Positions 45,447 to 57,004 are shown, counted from the stretch's first letter. The stretch is 64,000 nucleotides of DNA from Haematococcus lacustris (GCA_030144725.1 JASKMD010000030.1:2825896-2889895); one strand, 5' to 3'. Notes: generated by a model not told the origin, from the sequence alone. A program made the numbers and translations.

Positions 45447-46657
45447 GGGCGTTCCTCCCATCAGTTCTGCCCCTATCAAGTGCATTTGCATTGCATTTGC
45501 GTTGTATAAAATACAGGCTGTGGAAGGGCGTGGATAAAATGCCCTAGAAGGGGTTGTATAAAATACAGGCTGTGGATGGTGTTAGCGGTGGTAAAATGGT
45601 ACCGTCAGTAGCCAGTACTCATAGTAGCCCATCAGCGCCAAGCCAGGTTGTGGAGTGCTCCCATCCACACCTTCCAACTGCCTCCGTGCACACCGCTTTC
45701 TTGTCCAACTACTGCTGCCCACGCGCGTGCAGACGGCAGCAGCGATGACTGCATGTTGCGCAACAGCTCAAAAAAATGAACACTGAAACTCTCTCCTCTT
45801 TCCCACACCCTATGGCACTTGCCTGACCCACAGGGCAAGTTCGTGGGCACCAATGGCTACCCGGTCTAGCAGCACTCTAGCTTAAGCATGACCTTACCAA
45901 CCAGTCACTATGTGAGCAACTGCGCGCCGTGCAAAATGTGTTTGTATGTATCCACTCTAGCTCCCTCCTCTTGCTCATTCCTAGCATGGCCCATACAACC
46001 TATTCATATCTCATTTATCCCATTCATTCCAAGTATCCCCCACAGGGTATGTTCATGAGTACTAAGGGTCATTGGCACGATCAGCAGGCTACCAAGCCCT
46101 ACATCAAAGCAGGGCCAATGCCCCTAAAGCTACGTGCCAATGTTGACAGCTCCCAACACCTAAACCTGTGCAGCTAGACAGGAGCAGAACAGTGGGAAAG
46201 GTGTGTCACATGTTGCGCTTGTGTGACTCATTATACGCATGGCAACTAATCCCCCCACGCTGCCGCCCACTCAGAACTACGTAGGAGCATGCTTCTGCAT
46301 GCAAGCTTGAGCAGTGATGCAAGCCGGTCTGGCATCCGCTGCCGCCCCAACATCCCTCGAAGTGCCCTTCCATCTCCCTTCTGTCCCTGCCCCTGCCCCT
46401 GGCCCTGCCCCTGCTCACCAATCTCGCACCCTGGCTATTCTACCCCAGCCCCACAATTCATGCCCATATGTTTCCTGTACTGTGAAGTACAATCGACACC
46501 CCTTAGCATGCACCCCCCCTCGCTCCTGCCACATGATGGCTGACGCTGTACTGCCAGCCAGCCACATGATGCCTGACACTGTTTTGCTGGCCAGCCACAT
46601 GACTGGCTCAGCAGCAGCAGCCTCCCTGCGCCCCCTGGCCTTGGCAGCATGCAGCCC
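45447..46657. other. intergenic with short repeats
   Basis: GTTGTATAAAATACAGGCTG occurs twice near 45501 and 45553. Around 45804-45869 the plus strand reads TLWHLPDPQGKFVGTNGYPV then stop, closely matching a reading at about 56346-56400. No complete gene was recognised. Confidence 0.45.
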
Positions 46658-48832
46658 TCAATCAGCCTTTTGCTTGCTTCGCTCCAGCCCCACACCTGCC
46701 ACTGCTTTAACCCCCAGGCCTGGCGGCACCTGCTGCTGTGCGGCTTGCAGGTTGAGCACGAACAGGCGGCGCCGGCGACTCTCCAGCAGCAGGGTGAGCA
46801 GCAGAGGGAGCAGTGCGCTGGCCAACAGGGCATGCAGGGTGGATAGGGACAGTGCCATACATAAGGCCCAATAGCCTGGCCACTGCAGCGCCACAGCGGC
46901 CAGCACTCTAGATACAGGCACCTGCGGTCGCATGACAAACATGAAGCAAAGCACGGGCAGCACCGGAGATGCTGGCACCTGCGCTTGCGTTGAACCAATG
47001 GAACAGAGCAAATGCAGCCATGCATGACATCATGTGCATGGCTGCTATTGCAAGCATGGCTGGTACTCACCAATTTATTTTTTTCATTTCGCCCTAATAC
47101 ATGATCTATAGCTCAAAGTAACATGGCATAGGTTCATACCCGCTCAGGTGAAACAGTTAGCAAAGACTACACTAAAATACGCAAAACCGCAGGTTGATGG
47201 TCGTATTTTTTAGCGCAGTGCGTGGTAGTGCAGCTCGCAAAGCGACCATTTCGTAGCGCAAAACGACCCCTGAAATATGGCATTTCATAGCGAACGCTAT
47301 ATATAGCGCGAAAAAAAACACTGGTACTCACACATCACCCCTGCTAGGGTTCCTGCCTGCTGGCTGGTGATGAGCAGGGCCACAGCCTGCACTTCAACCA
47401 TGCTGTGCTGCCTGCCGCCTGGCACACTGTTGGAGAAGGAGGCATGGCGGCCCACGTGCCCAGCCCAGGCAGAGGGGTGAGGTGCATGGAGTGTCTAGTG
47501 AGCCTCGTGTCAGCCTAGGCCGCTCACAACCTAAGTTGCCAAGGGCAGGTGCAGCAAAGGGCAGCAGTGGGCCCCAGCTAGGACCACCCAGCTTGCCAAA
47601 TGAGTGTGGCACCTGCTCTGTGATGCACCTGGTTGCACAAAGCCTCGGCCCAGCCAGGCCAGGCAGGACTCAGAGTGGAGGTTGGCAACGGTGCTTGGGC
47701 ACACCCACTACCAATATCACACTGCATTACACATGTAGCCCTGTCATGGTGAATACCCAGTGCTGTTGGCATTGTTGCATGCGTGTACCACTGCATCACG
47801 GCTGGGTGCATGCGCACAGGCTGGGCAGTTTGCCCCTGGCTAGCACTAGCAATGGCCACGAGCTTCGTGTGACCAGCTGCATGGTGATCCTGAGGACGTG
47901 CATGGTGGTCATGAGGAGGTGCATGCTGGGCATGGTGCACTCACCTGCTGCACAGCAGCAGCCATAGGCTCACCAACAACGTCCAGCCACTTGGCCAACG
48001 CATTGGCAACCACAGCGGGCACAGGCAGCAGCCCCCTTGCCCCCGCCAGCAGCACCGCCCCCCGCACAGCATATAGAGCTGGGTGCAGCCAGACCAGGTG
48101 TGGCGCTGCCCAGGGCTCAGCAGCCAGGCCCAGTCCAGTATGCACAATAGCCCAACACACGGCGAAGCCCACCCCAGCAGAACCCGTCGCGCCCGCTCTG
48201 CCCTCCCCAGCACCATGCCCCCGCACCAGGCAGATCACCATCTGGGCCAGCAGCAGCGCTAGCCACAGCCGGCGGCCCTGCTGATTGCGCTGGCTGGCCC
48301 AGCGGGCATAGTCTGGCTCCTGAGGGCCCAGACCCACCCAGGCATAATGGAGGGAGGCCAGCCATGTGGTGCTTGGCCGCTGTGGTAAGGGGCTAGGTGG
48401 AGGCTGGGGTGGGTGTGAGGGTGAGGGTGGTGTTTCCCTCAATGCTGCTGGGCCCTTGGCATCAGGGGTCAGGGCCCCTACGGGGTAGGGCCCCTGCTCA
48501 TGCTGCCGCTTAACCTCACATCCCAGCGTGGCTTCATGTCGCCCCTGAGGCTCCTGTTCTTGCCGCTGCCGTTGCTGCTGTGGCTGCTGCTGCAACAGCT
48601 GCTGTGCAGATGTCTTTAAGGCTTCACGACCACCATCTGAATCCTGCCAATCTTCAAGTCCTTCAGAGAGCTCGCTCCCACCCCGCTGGGTCACAGGAGC
48701 TCCAGGGTCAGTCTGGCTGTCTACGGTTGCAAAAGGACTGACCTGCTCAACCTGGGTTGTCGTGTCTCCTGATCCTGCCGCTGCTGGTGGCTCACATGCA
48801 GGTGTGCATGTAGGTGTTGATCCTACTGCTGC

Positions 48833-48864
<32 letters not shown>

Positions 48865-48960
48865 ACTCCACTGCTGCTACTGCCGCTGCAGACTCCACTG
48901 CTGCTACTGCTGACCCCACTGCTGCTGCTGCTGCATCCACTTCTGGTGCTTTTGAACCCA

Positions 48961-49003
<43 letters not shown>

Positions 49004-49488
49004 TGTCTCAGCGCCCCCCAGCCAACCCACCACCTGCTGCACCATAGCCGGCTGGCCACTGAGGTCGGCTAGCTCCAGGAGGCTCAGCTCACTGCCCTGC
49101 CGCTGCCGCCTGAACCCCTCACCGCCCATCTGACCGCCTGCCTGCTGAGAGCCCTGCCAAGCTTCAGGAAAGAACAGGGGCAGCGACAGCTCGGCTACGC
49201 TGACTCCACAGCGCAAGCAGCTGCTCAGCAGCTGCTGGGCGGTCAGCAGCAGGCCGTGCTGCACAGCATACCGCATCAAGTGCTGGCCTAGGCAGCGCAT
49301 GGTGTGGCAGTAGCAGGGGTCGTGGTGCAGCCGGGTCAGGGCTGCATGGGCACCTCCCCAATCAGGCATGCATGGGTCAAGCAAACTGCCTCCCTGCTGG
49401 CTAGGGACGTGACTGCTGCTGCTGCTGTCCCCGCCTTGGTTGCTTTGGTGGACACCCACGCTGCTGCTGCTGCTGCTGTTGCTCGTGG

Positions 49489-49525
<37 letters not shown>

Positions 49526-51388
49526 GCTGCTGCCGCTGCTGCTGGCAGGGTGAGGAGCTGTGTGAGGCAAGGGTCTGGGGAGGGGAGGACCTGGGCACTG
49601 GGTGGTGTGGGACACCTGCCTGGCTGTGGCACCGCCCAGCTGCTGGCCCGGACCCTCAGATGGTGAATGGCAGTGTTGTGGCTGCCTTGCTGCATGCGCC
49701 AGCCATTGCCCCATGTCGGACAGCCACTGCCGCTGCTCTTGCTGCTCCATGACCGCTACATGCGCCTCCATTTCTGACACCCACCCAGACAGCCCCATGC
49801 TGCTCCCCACCATGTCATCATGCCCACCGCCGCTGGCTGTGAGGTCAGCACAGCTGAGGGCATTGCACTGGCTCGCGTCCGGCCCTTCCGCAGCCTCGGG
49901 CAGTGGCTCTTGCTTCGACAGCTGGCTGCTCAGGGTAACTGGGTCAGAGGAGGTCAGGTGCAGGTTAGGAAGAGCGGGAGGGGGCAGCGGGGTAGGGGAG
50001 CGGGGAGGGGTGGGAGGGGGGGCGTCAGAGGGAAGCAGCAGCAGGCAGGCGGAGGTGAAGCGCAAGCCTGATTGGGCAAGCAGCTCCAGGTGCAGGGCAT
50101 CAGGAGCATCCAGGCGGCTGAGGTCCAGGCTGACCTCCAGGTCGGTCTGCAGTAAAAGTCATAATGCATGCAGGACCAGGGCGCCCCATGTGGGTCTCCC
50201 ATGCACAAAAGGTGTACGGCAGCAGCGTTGGACCCCACAGCAGCTGTTGCAGCATCAGGTATGGTCGTGTTGACAGCAGGCAGCGAGGGGCAGGGTAGGG
50301 AATGAGGCGCCGCTGAGCAGTGGCCCATTGCTGAGACCAAGCCCAGGCAGACACCCATGTGATGGGAGCCTGATCAGGAGCGCTGATGAGGGTGAATCCA
50401 TCACAAGCATCATGATCATGATGGCGATGAGAGCCTAAACAAGAGTCTAAGCAAGACATGGTGCCATGCAAGGTTTGCTGCAGCCCAGCCCTCATGCAGC
50501 AATGCCCTCATGCGCTCACTCATGCAGAGATACGTCATGGGTAGGTCCGCAGGCGTCGCATGGGTATCATGGAAGTACATGCATCATGATCACATGCGTC
50601 ATGCACCCCTGTCCCCAACATGCGCACCAGCAGTGTGGGAGGTGTGGAGGTGTGGCCAACCTCCCCTCCGCCATGTAGCCCAGGGCCAGGCAACGGACGC
50701 GTCAGCCGAGCCCTGACCTGGGTCGGTACCGGGAGGCCGCTGGCAGCTGACCGGGCCACCACCTGACACATGGGTGCCCCCTCGCCTGCCGGCTGCTGCC
50801 CTGGCCTGCTGGCAGAGGTGCTGGCTGAAGGCACCCCTCCTGCAGCGGAGCTGAGTGCTGGGTGTGCCTCTGGGTCAGAGGGGGAGAGGAAGGAGGAGGA
50901 GGGGCCACAGCCTGTGAAAAGACACGTGCCTGCGTGCTGCAGCTGCAGGCTCACGGTGGCTAAGCTGCGGCAGGCACTGCAGCTACCCAGGAAGCCAGCT
51001 GCTGCCACTGCGCTGCATTGCGCACACCGCTTGTCATCCACGTGCCGGCCAGCTCCCTCCACCTCCCTGGCTGCCCCTGAGGGTGCGCATGGCTTCAGCA
51101 GCTGCCTGGCAGCTGCTGTCTGCGCTTCTGCGATGGGTGGTGGACCAGTGGTTGCCTGTTTGGGACGCAGCTGCAGTATCCCCGGTGTGGTGTTCATGAT
51201 GTGCAGTGCAAAGCTGGGCAGAGCTGTGCTGGCACCCGCCAGGTCCTCCACCCAGCCGCTGGGGTCACTCCGCCACACCAGGCAGTGTGGGACGCCATCA
51301 GGACCCTGTAAGAGGCACATAGGGGGATGAGCGAGGCAGCAGCAGCAGTGGTGGTGGTGGCAACGGCGGGGGCAGGGGCAGCAGGAGT

Positions 51389-51432
<44 letters not shown>

Positions 51433-51479
51433 CAGCAGCGGCAGGGGCAGGAGGAGCAGCAGCAGCAGGGGCAGCAGCA

Positions 51480-51524
<45 letters not shown>

Positions 51525-52571
51525 GCAGCGGCAGCAGCAGCAGCGGCAGCGGCAGCAGCAGCAGCGGCAGGGGCAGCAGCAGCAGCAGTGCCTGACTCCT
51601 GCATAAGATGTTGGCGGCTCATGTGATGCCCTGAGGGTGTGGGTGCAGCAGGGCTGTGTCACACATGGTCAAACCTGCCAGCCAGCCAGGATGAAAGCAG
51701 TGATGAACATGCTGACGAGTCGCGCGACATTCATTACCACCAACACCCCCACCAATACCACCAGCATGCTGCTGCTGCCCTGCTGCTGCCCTGCTACTGC
51801 TCTGCACTAAGCCTGGCAGAGCAGCAGGTGGCTGGGCAGATATTAACACTCCAACCCACCTGCAGCAGCAGTCGAGCCCCCTCCCGGCCTTGAACGGCAG
51901 GTGAGTCTCCCGCAACCAGCTGCAGCCACTGAGGGACCGGCAGACCCAGGACCCTCACGGGCGGCATGGCAGGAGAGGCCTCCCCTGCCCCTGCCCCTGC
52001 CCCTGCCCCTGCCCCTGCCCCTGCCCCTGCCCCTGCCCCTGCCCCTGCCCCTGCCCCTGCCCCTGCCTCTGCCCCTGCCCCTGCCCTTGTCTCATCAGGC
52101 AACCTAGGTTCAACGCTGTCAACCGTTTCAGCCATGGCAGGCGGCGGCCATGCACTCCTCCCAGCCAGCTCCTGCTGCTGAGTGGTGGCAGGGGGCCCGC
52201 TGCAGCTAGGCTGGGCATGAGAGGTGAAGAAGCTGGAGGGGAGGAGGGGCGGGAAGGTGCCAGGCCTGACCATCAGCTGCTGCAGGGTCAGCGTGATGTG
52301 GGTGCAACCCTGGCGTACAGTCATGCTTGACACAGTATACATACGCCTGCATGCACCAGGGGTCAGCAGGTTCGCACACAGCAGGCAATACAATTATCGG
52401 CCACCAGCCTAAACAGGCACACGGGCTTTAGGCCGTGGGTCACAGCCTAGCACATGGGCCATTGAGGCATCAGGGTCACGATGCCACCAGCTACATGTCT
52501 GTCTAACCCTGACACGGCCCTGCCAGGAGGGCCAGCATCCTGCCCCATGCCCTGCACCGGGTCACCTCACC
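46658..52571 (-). CDS. SPL/SBP-like regulator, C-terminal part with TM segments (5' partial)
   Basis: Exons: 46658..46983, 47332..47386, 47945..50146, 50718..51305, 51860..52346, and an exon ending at 52571 whose start is uncertain (open to ~52932). Across the first junction the minus strand reads VVIKLHHIPPSALVPDAVQH, then RMYTVSSMTVRQGCTHITLT. This follows the block after the SBP domain in plant SPL1/SPL12-type proteins ('FKLFGK...yiRPGCivLTiyLRQ'). Exon 47945-50146 starts TDLEVSLDLSRLDAPDALHL and later has an ankyrin-like helical stretch (~49360-49080), polyalanine, and two C-terminal hydrophobic segments, again like long SPL proteins. The last two exons add more hydrophobic helices (LALCMALSLSTLHALLAS-like) and a basic RRRRLF. 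No SBP zinc-finger motif is found upstream, so the gene is 5' incomplete here. The 47332 donor/46983 acceptor choice is ambiguous (47339/46978 also works). Confidence 0.5.
47071..47321. mobile_element. 251-bp AT-rich insertion with 10-bp TSD
   Basis: The 10-bp word TGGTACTCAC flanks it at 47061-47070 and 47322-47331. The insert starts CAATTTATTTTTTTTCATTT, ends GCGAAAAAAAACAC and contains the palindrome CGCTATATATAGCG. Its base composition is unlike the GC-rich surroundings. It lies in an intron of the SPL-like gene, and the duplicated word contains the 5' splice site (GTGAGTACCA on the gene strand). Confidence 0.65.
51391..51592. repeat. (CAG)n-rich tract, intronic
   Basis: Long interrupted CAG/CGG triplet run in an intron of the SPL-like gene. 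It is open in several frames as poly-Ala or poly-Ser but without family support. Confidence 0.85.
51982..52086. repeat. (CCCCTG)n minisatellite, coding
   Basis: About 17 copies with one CCTCTG variant inside an SPL-like exon. On the gene strand (GGGGCA)n reads as an Ala-Gly repeat without breaking the frame. Confidence 0.9.
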
Positions 52572-53457
52572 CTGTAGCCTGCGCTTGCAGGTGCTGCTGC
52601 AAATGCTGCACAGCATCCGGGACCAGGGCGCTGGGTGGGATGTGATGCAGCTTGATGACGACCTGAATCATCACACACTGGCCAGGCAGGCTCGGCAACA
52701 GCACAGCGTCTTTTCCATTGCCCTGCCACACATAGCTTGCACTTGCACCCAGCAGCACGTGTGGCAAGGCAAGGCGTGGAGCAGCGGAAACTAACAGGTT
52801 GTTCCAGCTGGGTACTGGGCAGGGAGGTTGGAGGGTACTGCTCACCAGTTGAGGTGGAGAGAGAGGCACGTAAGCGGGCAAGGCTCTGCCTATACCTGCC
52901 AGCTGCTGCAGCTGAGCTCTGCAGGGGGGCATGCATCAACATGGGCGGGGCATGAGGTTCATGCCCATGGTCACGCTTGCATGCAGGTATTACAGCGTGC
53001 AATGGAAGCACAATCAGAAGGCAACCATGCACCACCCTGCCTGCCAGCTGCGCCCAGCAGCAGGTGGATCAGAGGGTGCATGGAAGCAGGGACAAAAACG
53101 TCTGCTGCTGGGTGCATGGGAGCAGGAACAAACATTTTCAAAAGTCACATTCAAATGTTTATCACACACTATCCTAACTCCACACCTGGCTGCTTACGCG
53201 TTGGATGTCAAGGGATATGACATCGGGGAGTGTGAGACTCACCCTCATAGTATTTCAACTGCGCGGCAGCTGATGCTATTCGAGGCTATGGCCCGGTTGG
53301 TAACGAAACTCGGTCATGAAACCCAGGCTAGTGGCTCCGGTCGCTAAGCATTGCGCAGAACAGTCACTGGTGTACGCCCTTGAAGGCAGGGGTACACCCA
53401 AGGAGGCTCAAGGAGGTCAGGACAGTGCAAGACCGCCCTTCTGCTCATAGGCTGGTT
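52572..53457. other. region upstream of SPL-like exon
   Basis: Expected to carry the missing N-terminal SBP exons, but none was recognised. A minus-strand frame stays open to 52932 and may extend the first exon. Plus-strand 53200-53347 reads ARQLMLFEAMARLVTKLGHE then stop; it has no recognised relatives. Confidence 0.35.
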
Positions 53458-54331
53458 GCCGCCCGTCAAGAGCAAGGATGGGCAAGGATGAGATCCCTCA
53501 GGAGGCTGTCATGGCGGTGCTGAAGCTAGACAAGGAAGCTAGACAAGGGAAGAGGAGTAATGTTTCATGAAGGTGTGGCAACGCTGCAGGAACCGGAACC
53601 GAGCCGGAGTCGAGCCGGAAGTACATTCACAATGTTAAGGCCCCTGGTGAGGACCATCATATCACATTGACATGCGCATGAACCCGTGAAAACTCAAGTA
53701 GATTGAAAAGGCCATCGCCGTCTCAAGGCACATCGCGCAATAGCTCGGAAGAAGCGGAAGGGCACCGCCGAGCAAAAGCAGCGTCCGACAAAGAAATCGA
53801 GAGGTGCTTGTCCCTTAGTGCATGCAGGTCATGCCAACTCTAGACTATAGCCCTCAGGGGTCGGGCAATAGTGTGGGGGTAGGCACTCATGCACCATATC
53901 CATGTGCATTGGGTAGACTCCGCACAGCCCGATAACACCATGTGAGTGGTCCCGCTATTGATCCCTAGTGGTCCCTAGTGGTCCAACTCATTTGGAGGCC
54001 CTAGTGAGGGACGAGGGGCTGGTTGTTGCCCATTTACCTGACTGTAGGTAGGTCAGCCGGGGCCGAGGCCGGCACAGGGGTGTTCTGCTCAGCTGAGAGG
54101 TGGGGGTCGGATAGGGACAGGGTAGACAGCTGAGGGGTAGCAGGGGAGGTGGGCAGCTGCAGGCTGTGCTGCGGTATTGTGCCCCGGGTCGGCTCGGTCA
54201 TCGCTTCTCCAAGACTGCCTGGTGAGATGGGTGAGGGGGAGCACATTGTGTACCTGCAGGTCCATAGCAAGGCAGCCACGCAGGCATCTAACCCTTGGAC
54301 CCGTGCCAGTAAACCATGTGACTTGCAGACG
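53458..54331 (+). repeat. segmental duplication, copy 2, with broken LEPA last exon
   Basis: Inverted partner of 17174-18198. At about 53479-53560 it reads [16 protein letters not shown], against [16 protein letters not shown] in LEPA, then diverges before the normal stop. The LEPA 3' flank (with an internal deletion), the conserved non-coding module and the shared block follow in the same order. The LEPA fragment is a non-functional pseudo-exon. Confidence 0.8.
53812..54008 (+). repeat. conserved non-coding module, copy 3
   Basis: Same orientation as 8505-8757. It begins near TTAGTGCATGCAGGTCATGC and ends GGAGGCCCTAGTGAGGG. It belongs to the duplicated block and so shares its ancestry with copy 2. 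Confidence 0.7.
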
Positions 54332-54378
54332 TTTTTTACGCATCCATTGGACGCAAAATCTATTGTGGTGAGCTGTAC

Positions 54379-54680
54379 CTGAAGTCCAGGGACTGGGGGA
54401 CTGGGGGGCTGCTGCTGCATGCCGCTGTTTCCGGCTGCTCTTTGCTGACCCAATCACTACGTGGAGAAACCCTGGTGCACGGTTCGGAGCTACTAAAAGT
54501 ATAAGTGCTGGTTGTTGGGGCTTGGACGCGTGGTGTGTTCGTGTTGCGTCCCAGTGTCTCATCAATCATGTATGTCTCAAACGATGGCTGCCCCAGGTTT
54601 AGAGCGGGGAGGGTGCGCTGGGAGAGAGCGGCGCCGCGGCCCTTTGCCGGGGGCGAGTGCGGAACTTCATCATCGACCAT
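54379..54680 (-). CDS. first exon of an unknown gene, apparently truncated
   Basis: ATG at 54680 lies ~55 bp downstream of a TATA-like TATAAATG (54741-54734, minus strand). The frame encodes ~100 aa, including KGRGAALSQRTLPALNLGQP and SFETYMIDETLGRNTNTP, and ends at a good donor (TTCAG|GTACAG) at 54379. Beyond it lies the segmental duplication, and no continuing exon was found, so the gene may have been cut by that rearrangement. Family not recognised. Confidence 0.35.
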
Positions 54681-54733
54681 AGCGAAATGAGGCGAAGAGC
54701 AGGATCGATGCTAATTAAAAGGGCTTGGGCATG

Positions 54734-54741
54734 CATTTATA
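54734..54741 (-). promoter_or_regulatory. TATA-box-like element
   Basis: TATAAATG on the minus strand, about 55 bp before the ATG at 54680. Confidence 0.4.
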
Positions 54742-54796
54742 GAGGGCACACGAACGGAGCATGTCACGGATCAGCCTAATTTTGCAAACAGCCCCC

Positions 54797-54972
54797 TTGT
54801 CCCTCACTAGGGCCTCCATTTGGGCCGGACCAGTAGTGGCCACTAGCAGCCACTAGCAAGAATACTAGGGAACACTAGTGGCCCGACTCAAATGGTGTAA
54901 ATGGGCTGTGTGGAGTATGCCCAATGCACATGGACATGGTGCACGAGTGCCTACCACCTACACTATTGCCTA
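54797..54972 (-). repeat. conserved non-coding module, copy 4
   Basis: Reverse-complement relative of the 8505-8757 module, following a Fanzor-like RuvC-II fragment. It keeps the same long palindrome, with arms CCATTTGAGTCGGGCCACTA and CCACTACTGGTCCGGCCCAA, and ends GGCCCTAGTGAGGG. Confidence 0.7.
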
Positions 54973-54986
54973 ACCCGTTAAAGTGC

Positions 54987-55187
54987 CTAAACCTCACAGG
55001 GCTGCTGGCCATTCACTGCTGAGCTGACCCGGGTGGTGCGGTGCTCATCCACAAGCACCACCCTACCCCGCCGCTGGTCTGTGCCCCTGGGCCTGCACAC
55101 CACCTTGCAGCAGGCACGCAGCACCGCATCAGGCAGGTGCAGGCTGGGCAGGGGCGCGTGGGGGGAGTGGGGGAAGGGGGGGTGCAT
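54987..55187 (-). pseudogene. Fanzor/TnpB-like remnant C (RuvC-II fragment)
   Basis: The minus strand reads DAVLRACCKVVCRPRGTDQ, RRGRVVLVDEHRTTRVSSAV and NGQQPCEV, then stops at 54987. VDEHRTT (55052-55032) is the RuvC-II block, uninterrupted here, unlike remnant B. The RuvC-III part expected next is deleted, and the sequence passes almost directly into the conserved module. The upstream side turns into unrelated Pro-rich reading, so this is an internally deleted, inactive copy. Confidence 0.62.
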
Positions 55188-57004
55188 CAGGGGCTTGGGG
55201 GGGCTGCACGGCTGGAGGCTCAGTGGCGCTGTGGAACCCCGGGGAGGGGTGGCCCACCAGGCAGGTCAGAAATATACGCTACACAAAAAGCGTGGCGATG
55301 ACTCGAAGCTGGGAGTGCACTTCAGCCCTTAGCTGGAAGTGCGCCATTAGCTCGCGCTTCGTCTTTTTGCAGCCGCGCAGCACAGCGCCACCCGGGACCA
55401 TGATGACCTGCGGCCAAGCACAGTTGACATTTTGTCAGGCCACTTTGACAGGCCAAGACACAATGCTGGCCAAGACACGATGAGGACACAAACAGTGCTG
55501 GGACACAAACAGTGCGGGGACACAAACAGTGCGGGGACACAAACCTGACGTCTTCTCGTGTTCCAGCCCTCCCGGCGCTCCTGTCGTTGTTATCCTTGAG
55601 GGGGACGAGACGCTGCGATGGAACCAACAGGAGCGACGGGTTAACACACAGCGCGTAACTCATGTAGCTCACAGTCGGCTAGGGACACGAAGCTTTCGGC
55701 TTCTTTGGCGGGCCCTTCTTTTGCTGGGCGCTGCCCTTCCGCTTCTTCTTACCCATTACGCGATGTGAGCAGCCGCTTGATTATCGCTTTGCTGATCGAC
55801 TTTGTTAATTGTTACTTTGTTGTTTGTAACCCAGCAGCCATTGGTTGCGGGCCAGCCATCTACTCTACAGCCGGTACTCTGCAGCCTGGTGCAAGCCACG
55901 TGCGTGCTGCCATGGACAGTGTCCCCCAGCAGCCAAGTTAGGCTGACACCCATACGGGGTTGTAAACCATCAGGCTTGGTAGCCTTGCCCTGGCCCGAGC
56001 AAGGCCAAGCAGCCAAATAAGGCCGACACCCATAGGCCGACACCCATCTATCATCATATCCCATTGAACCGCCCAGTGCATGCACAGCGTGTCTCGCCTG
56101 TGACCGTTGACCGGTGTTGCAGTCATTGTGGTTGTTGGGGCAGCATGGGAGTCAAGATAGCGTAGCACACAGTCAGGAGGCCTGGGCTCACATGTGCATG
56201 CACTTCCACAACCCGGACATAACACAACGCAAACCATGATGAGGCACATGCACATGGCCAGCGCAGATACCTGCCGTGTGGGTGACTAGCCATCACATCC
56301 AGAACACAATCGCGGCTTGGGTCAAACTCCTCATGTCTCTTAAGCGCACCCTGTGGCAGCTGCCAGACCCACAGGGCATGTTCGTGGGCACCAACTTGCA
56401 CAGCAGCAGCAGCCTGACCAGCATGACTAGCTGCGCTGCTTTTGAGCCCACAGGGCTGCCATGACGCTGCGGTGGATGCAGTGAGGGGTGAGTATGTGAA
56501 GTGTGTAGGATGCGTGCAGGCATCGTGCAAAATGCGTGTCAGGGCTGGGTCAGCTCAGCCCACCCCTGACAACATGCCTGCTTGATGTGGCTGATAAGAG
56601 GATCGTCTGGTGTGCAAGGTTTACTCCAATGGATGCACACCAGCCCTACACACCCATGCCTGCTGTGCTCAGCTGCCTCTCAGCCGCCTGCTCAGCTGCC
56701 TCTCAGCTCAGTTGCCTCAGCTGCCTTATCCCAGGTGCGCAAAGCCCACCCTTCCACTGTTTGGCACAGCTGCCTAAGCTGCTATGGGTGCCATGCGAGG
56801 CTGATGGTGTGATAGCGGTGTGACACCTCCACCTCCACTGGTGCCACCCCTTCTTGGTGGTGACGAGTGGCCACCCAGTTGCTGTGCCTTGGGAGCGGCC
56901 CGGCTCAACGCTTGTCTGTGGCTCCTCCACCCAAGTGGCTGAGCGCGTTGACGTGCCACCGCCAGGTGGTGCAGCTGGCAGCGGGCAGCTCAGGGGAGAT
57001 GGGC
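55188..57004. other. intergenic / unresolved region
   Basis: A 19-bp tandem repeat (GGACACAAACAGTGCGG-like) lies at about 55480-55545. A minus-strand ATG at 55756 opens MGKKKRKGSAQQKKGPPKKP, a lysine-rich start with a possible donor at 55689, and 55257-55430 reads VIMVPGGAVLRGCKKTKREL on the same strand; I could not join them in phase. A plus-strand reading TLWQLPDPQGMFVGTN at about 56346 matches 45.8 kb. The right part is CAND1 3' flank. Confidence 0.4.

Noticed and set aside
51194..51626. Poly-alanine / poly-glycine frames on both strands
   Set aside because: Products of the CAG/CGG triplet run in an intron; no flanking protein similarity.
55257..55756. Lysine-rich start MGKKKRKGS and downstream VIMVPGGAVLRG reading as one gene
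   Set aside because: Candidate exons could not be joined with consistent phase, so only mentioned in the regional note.
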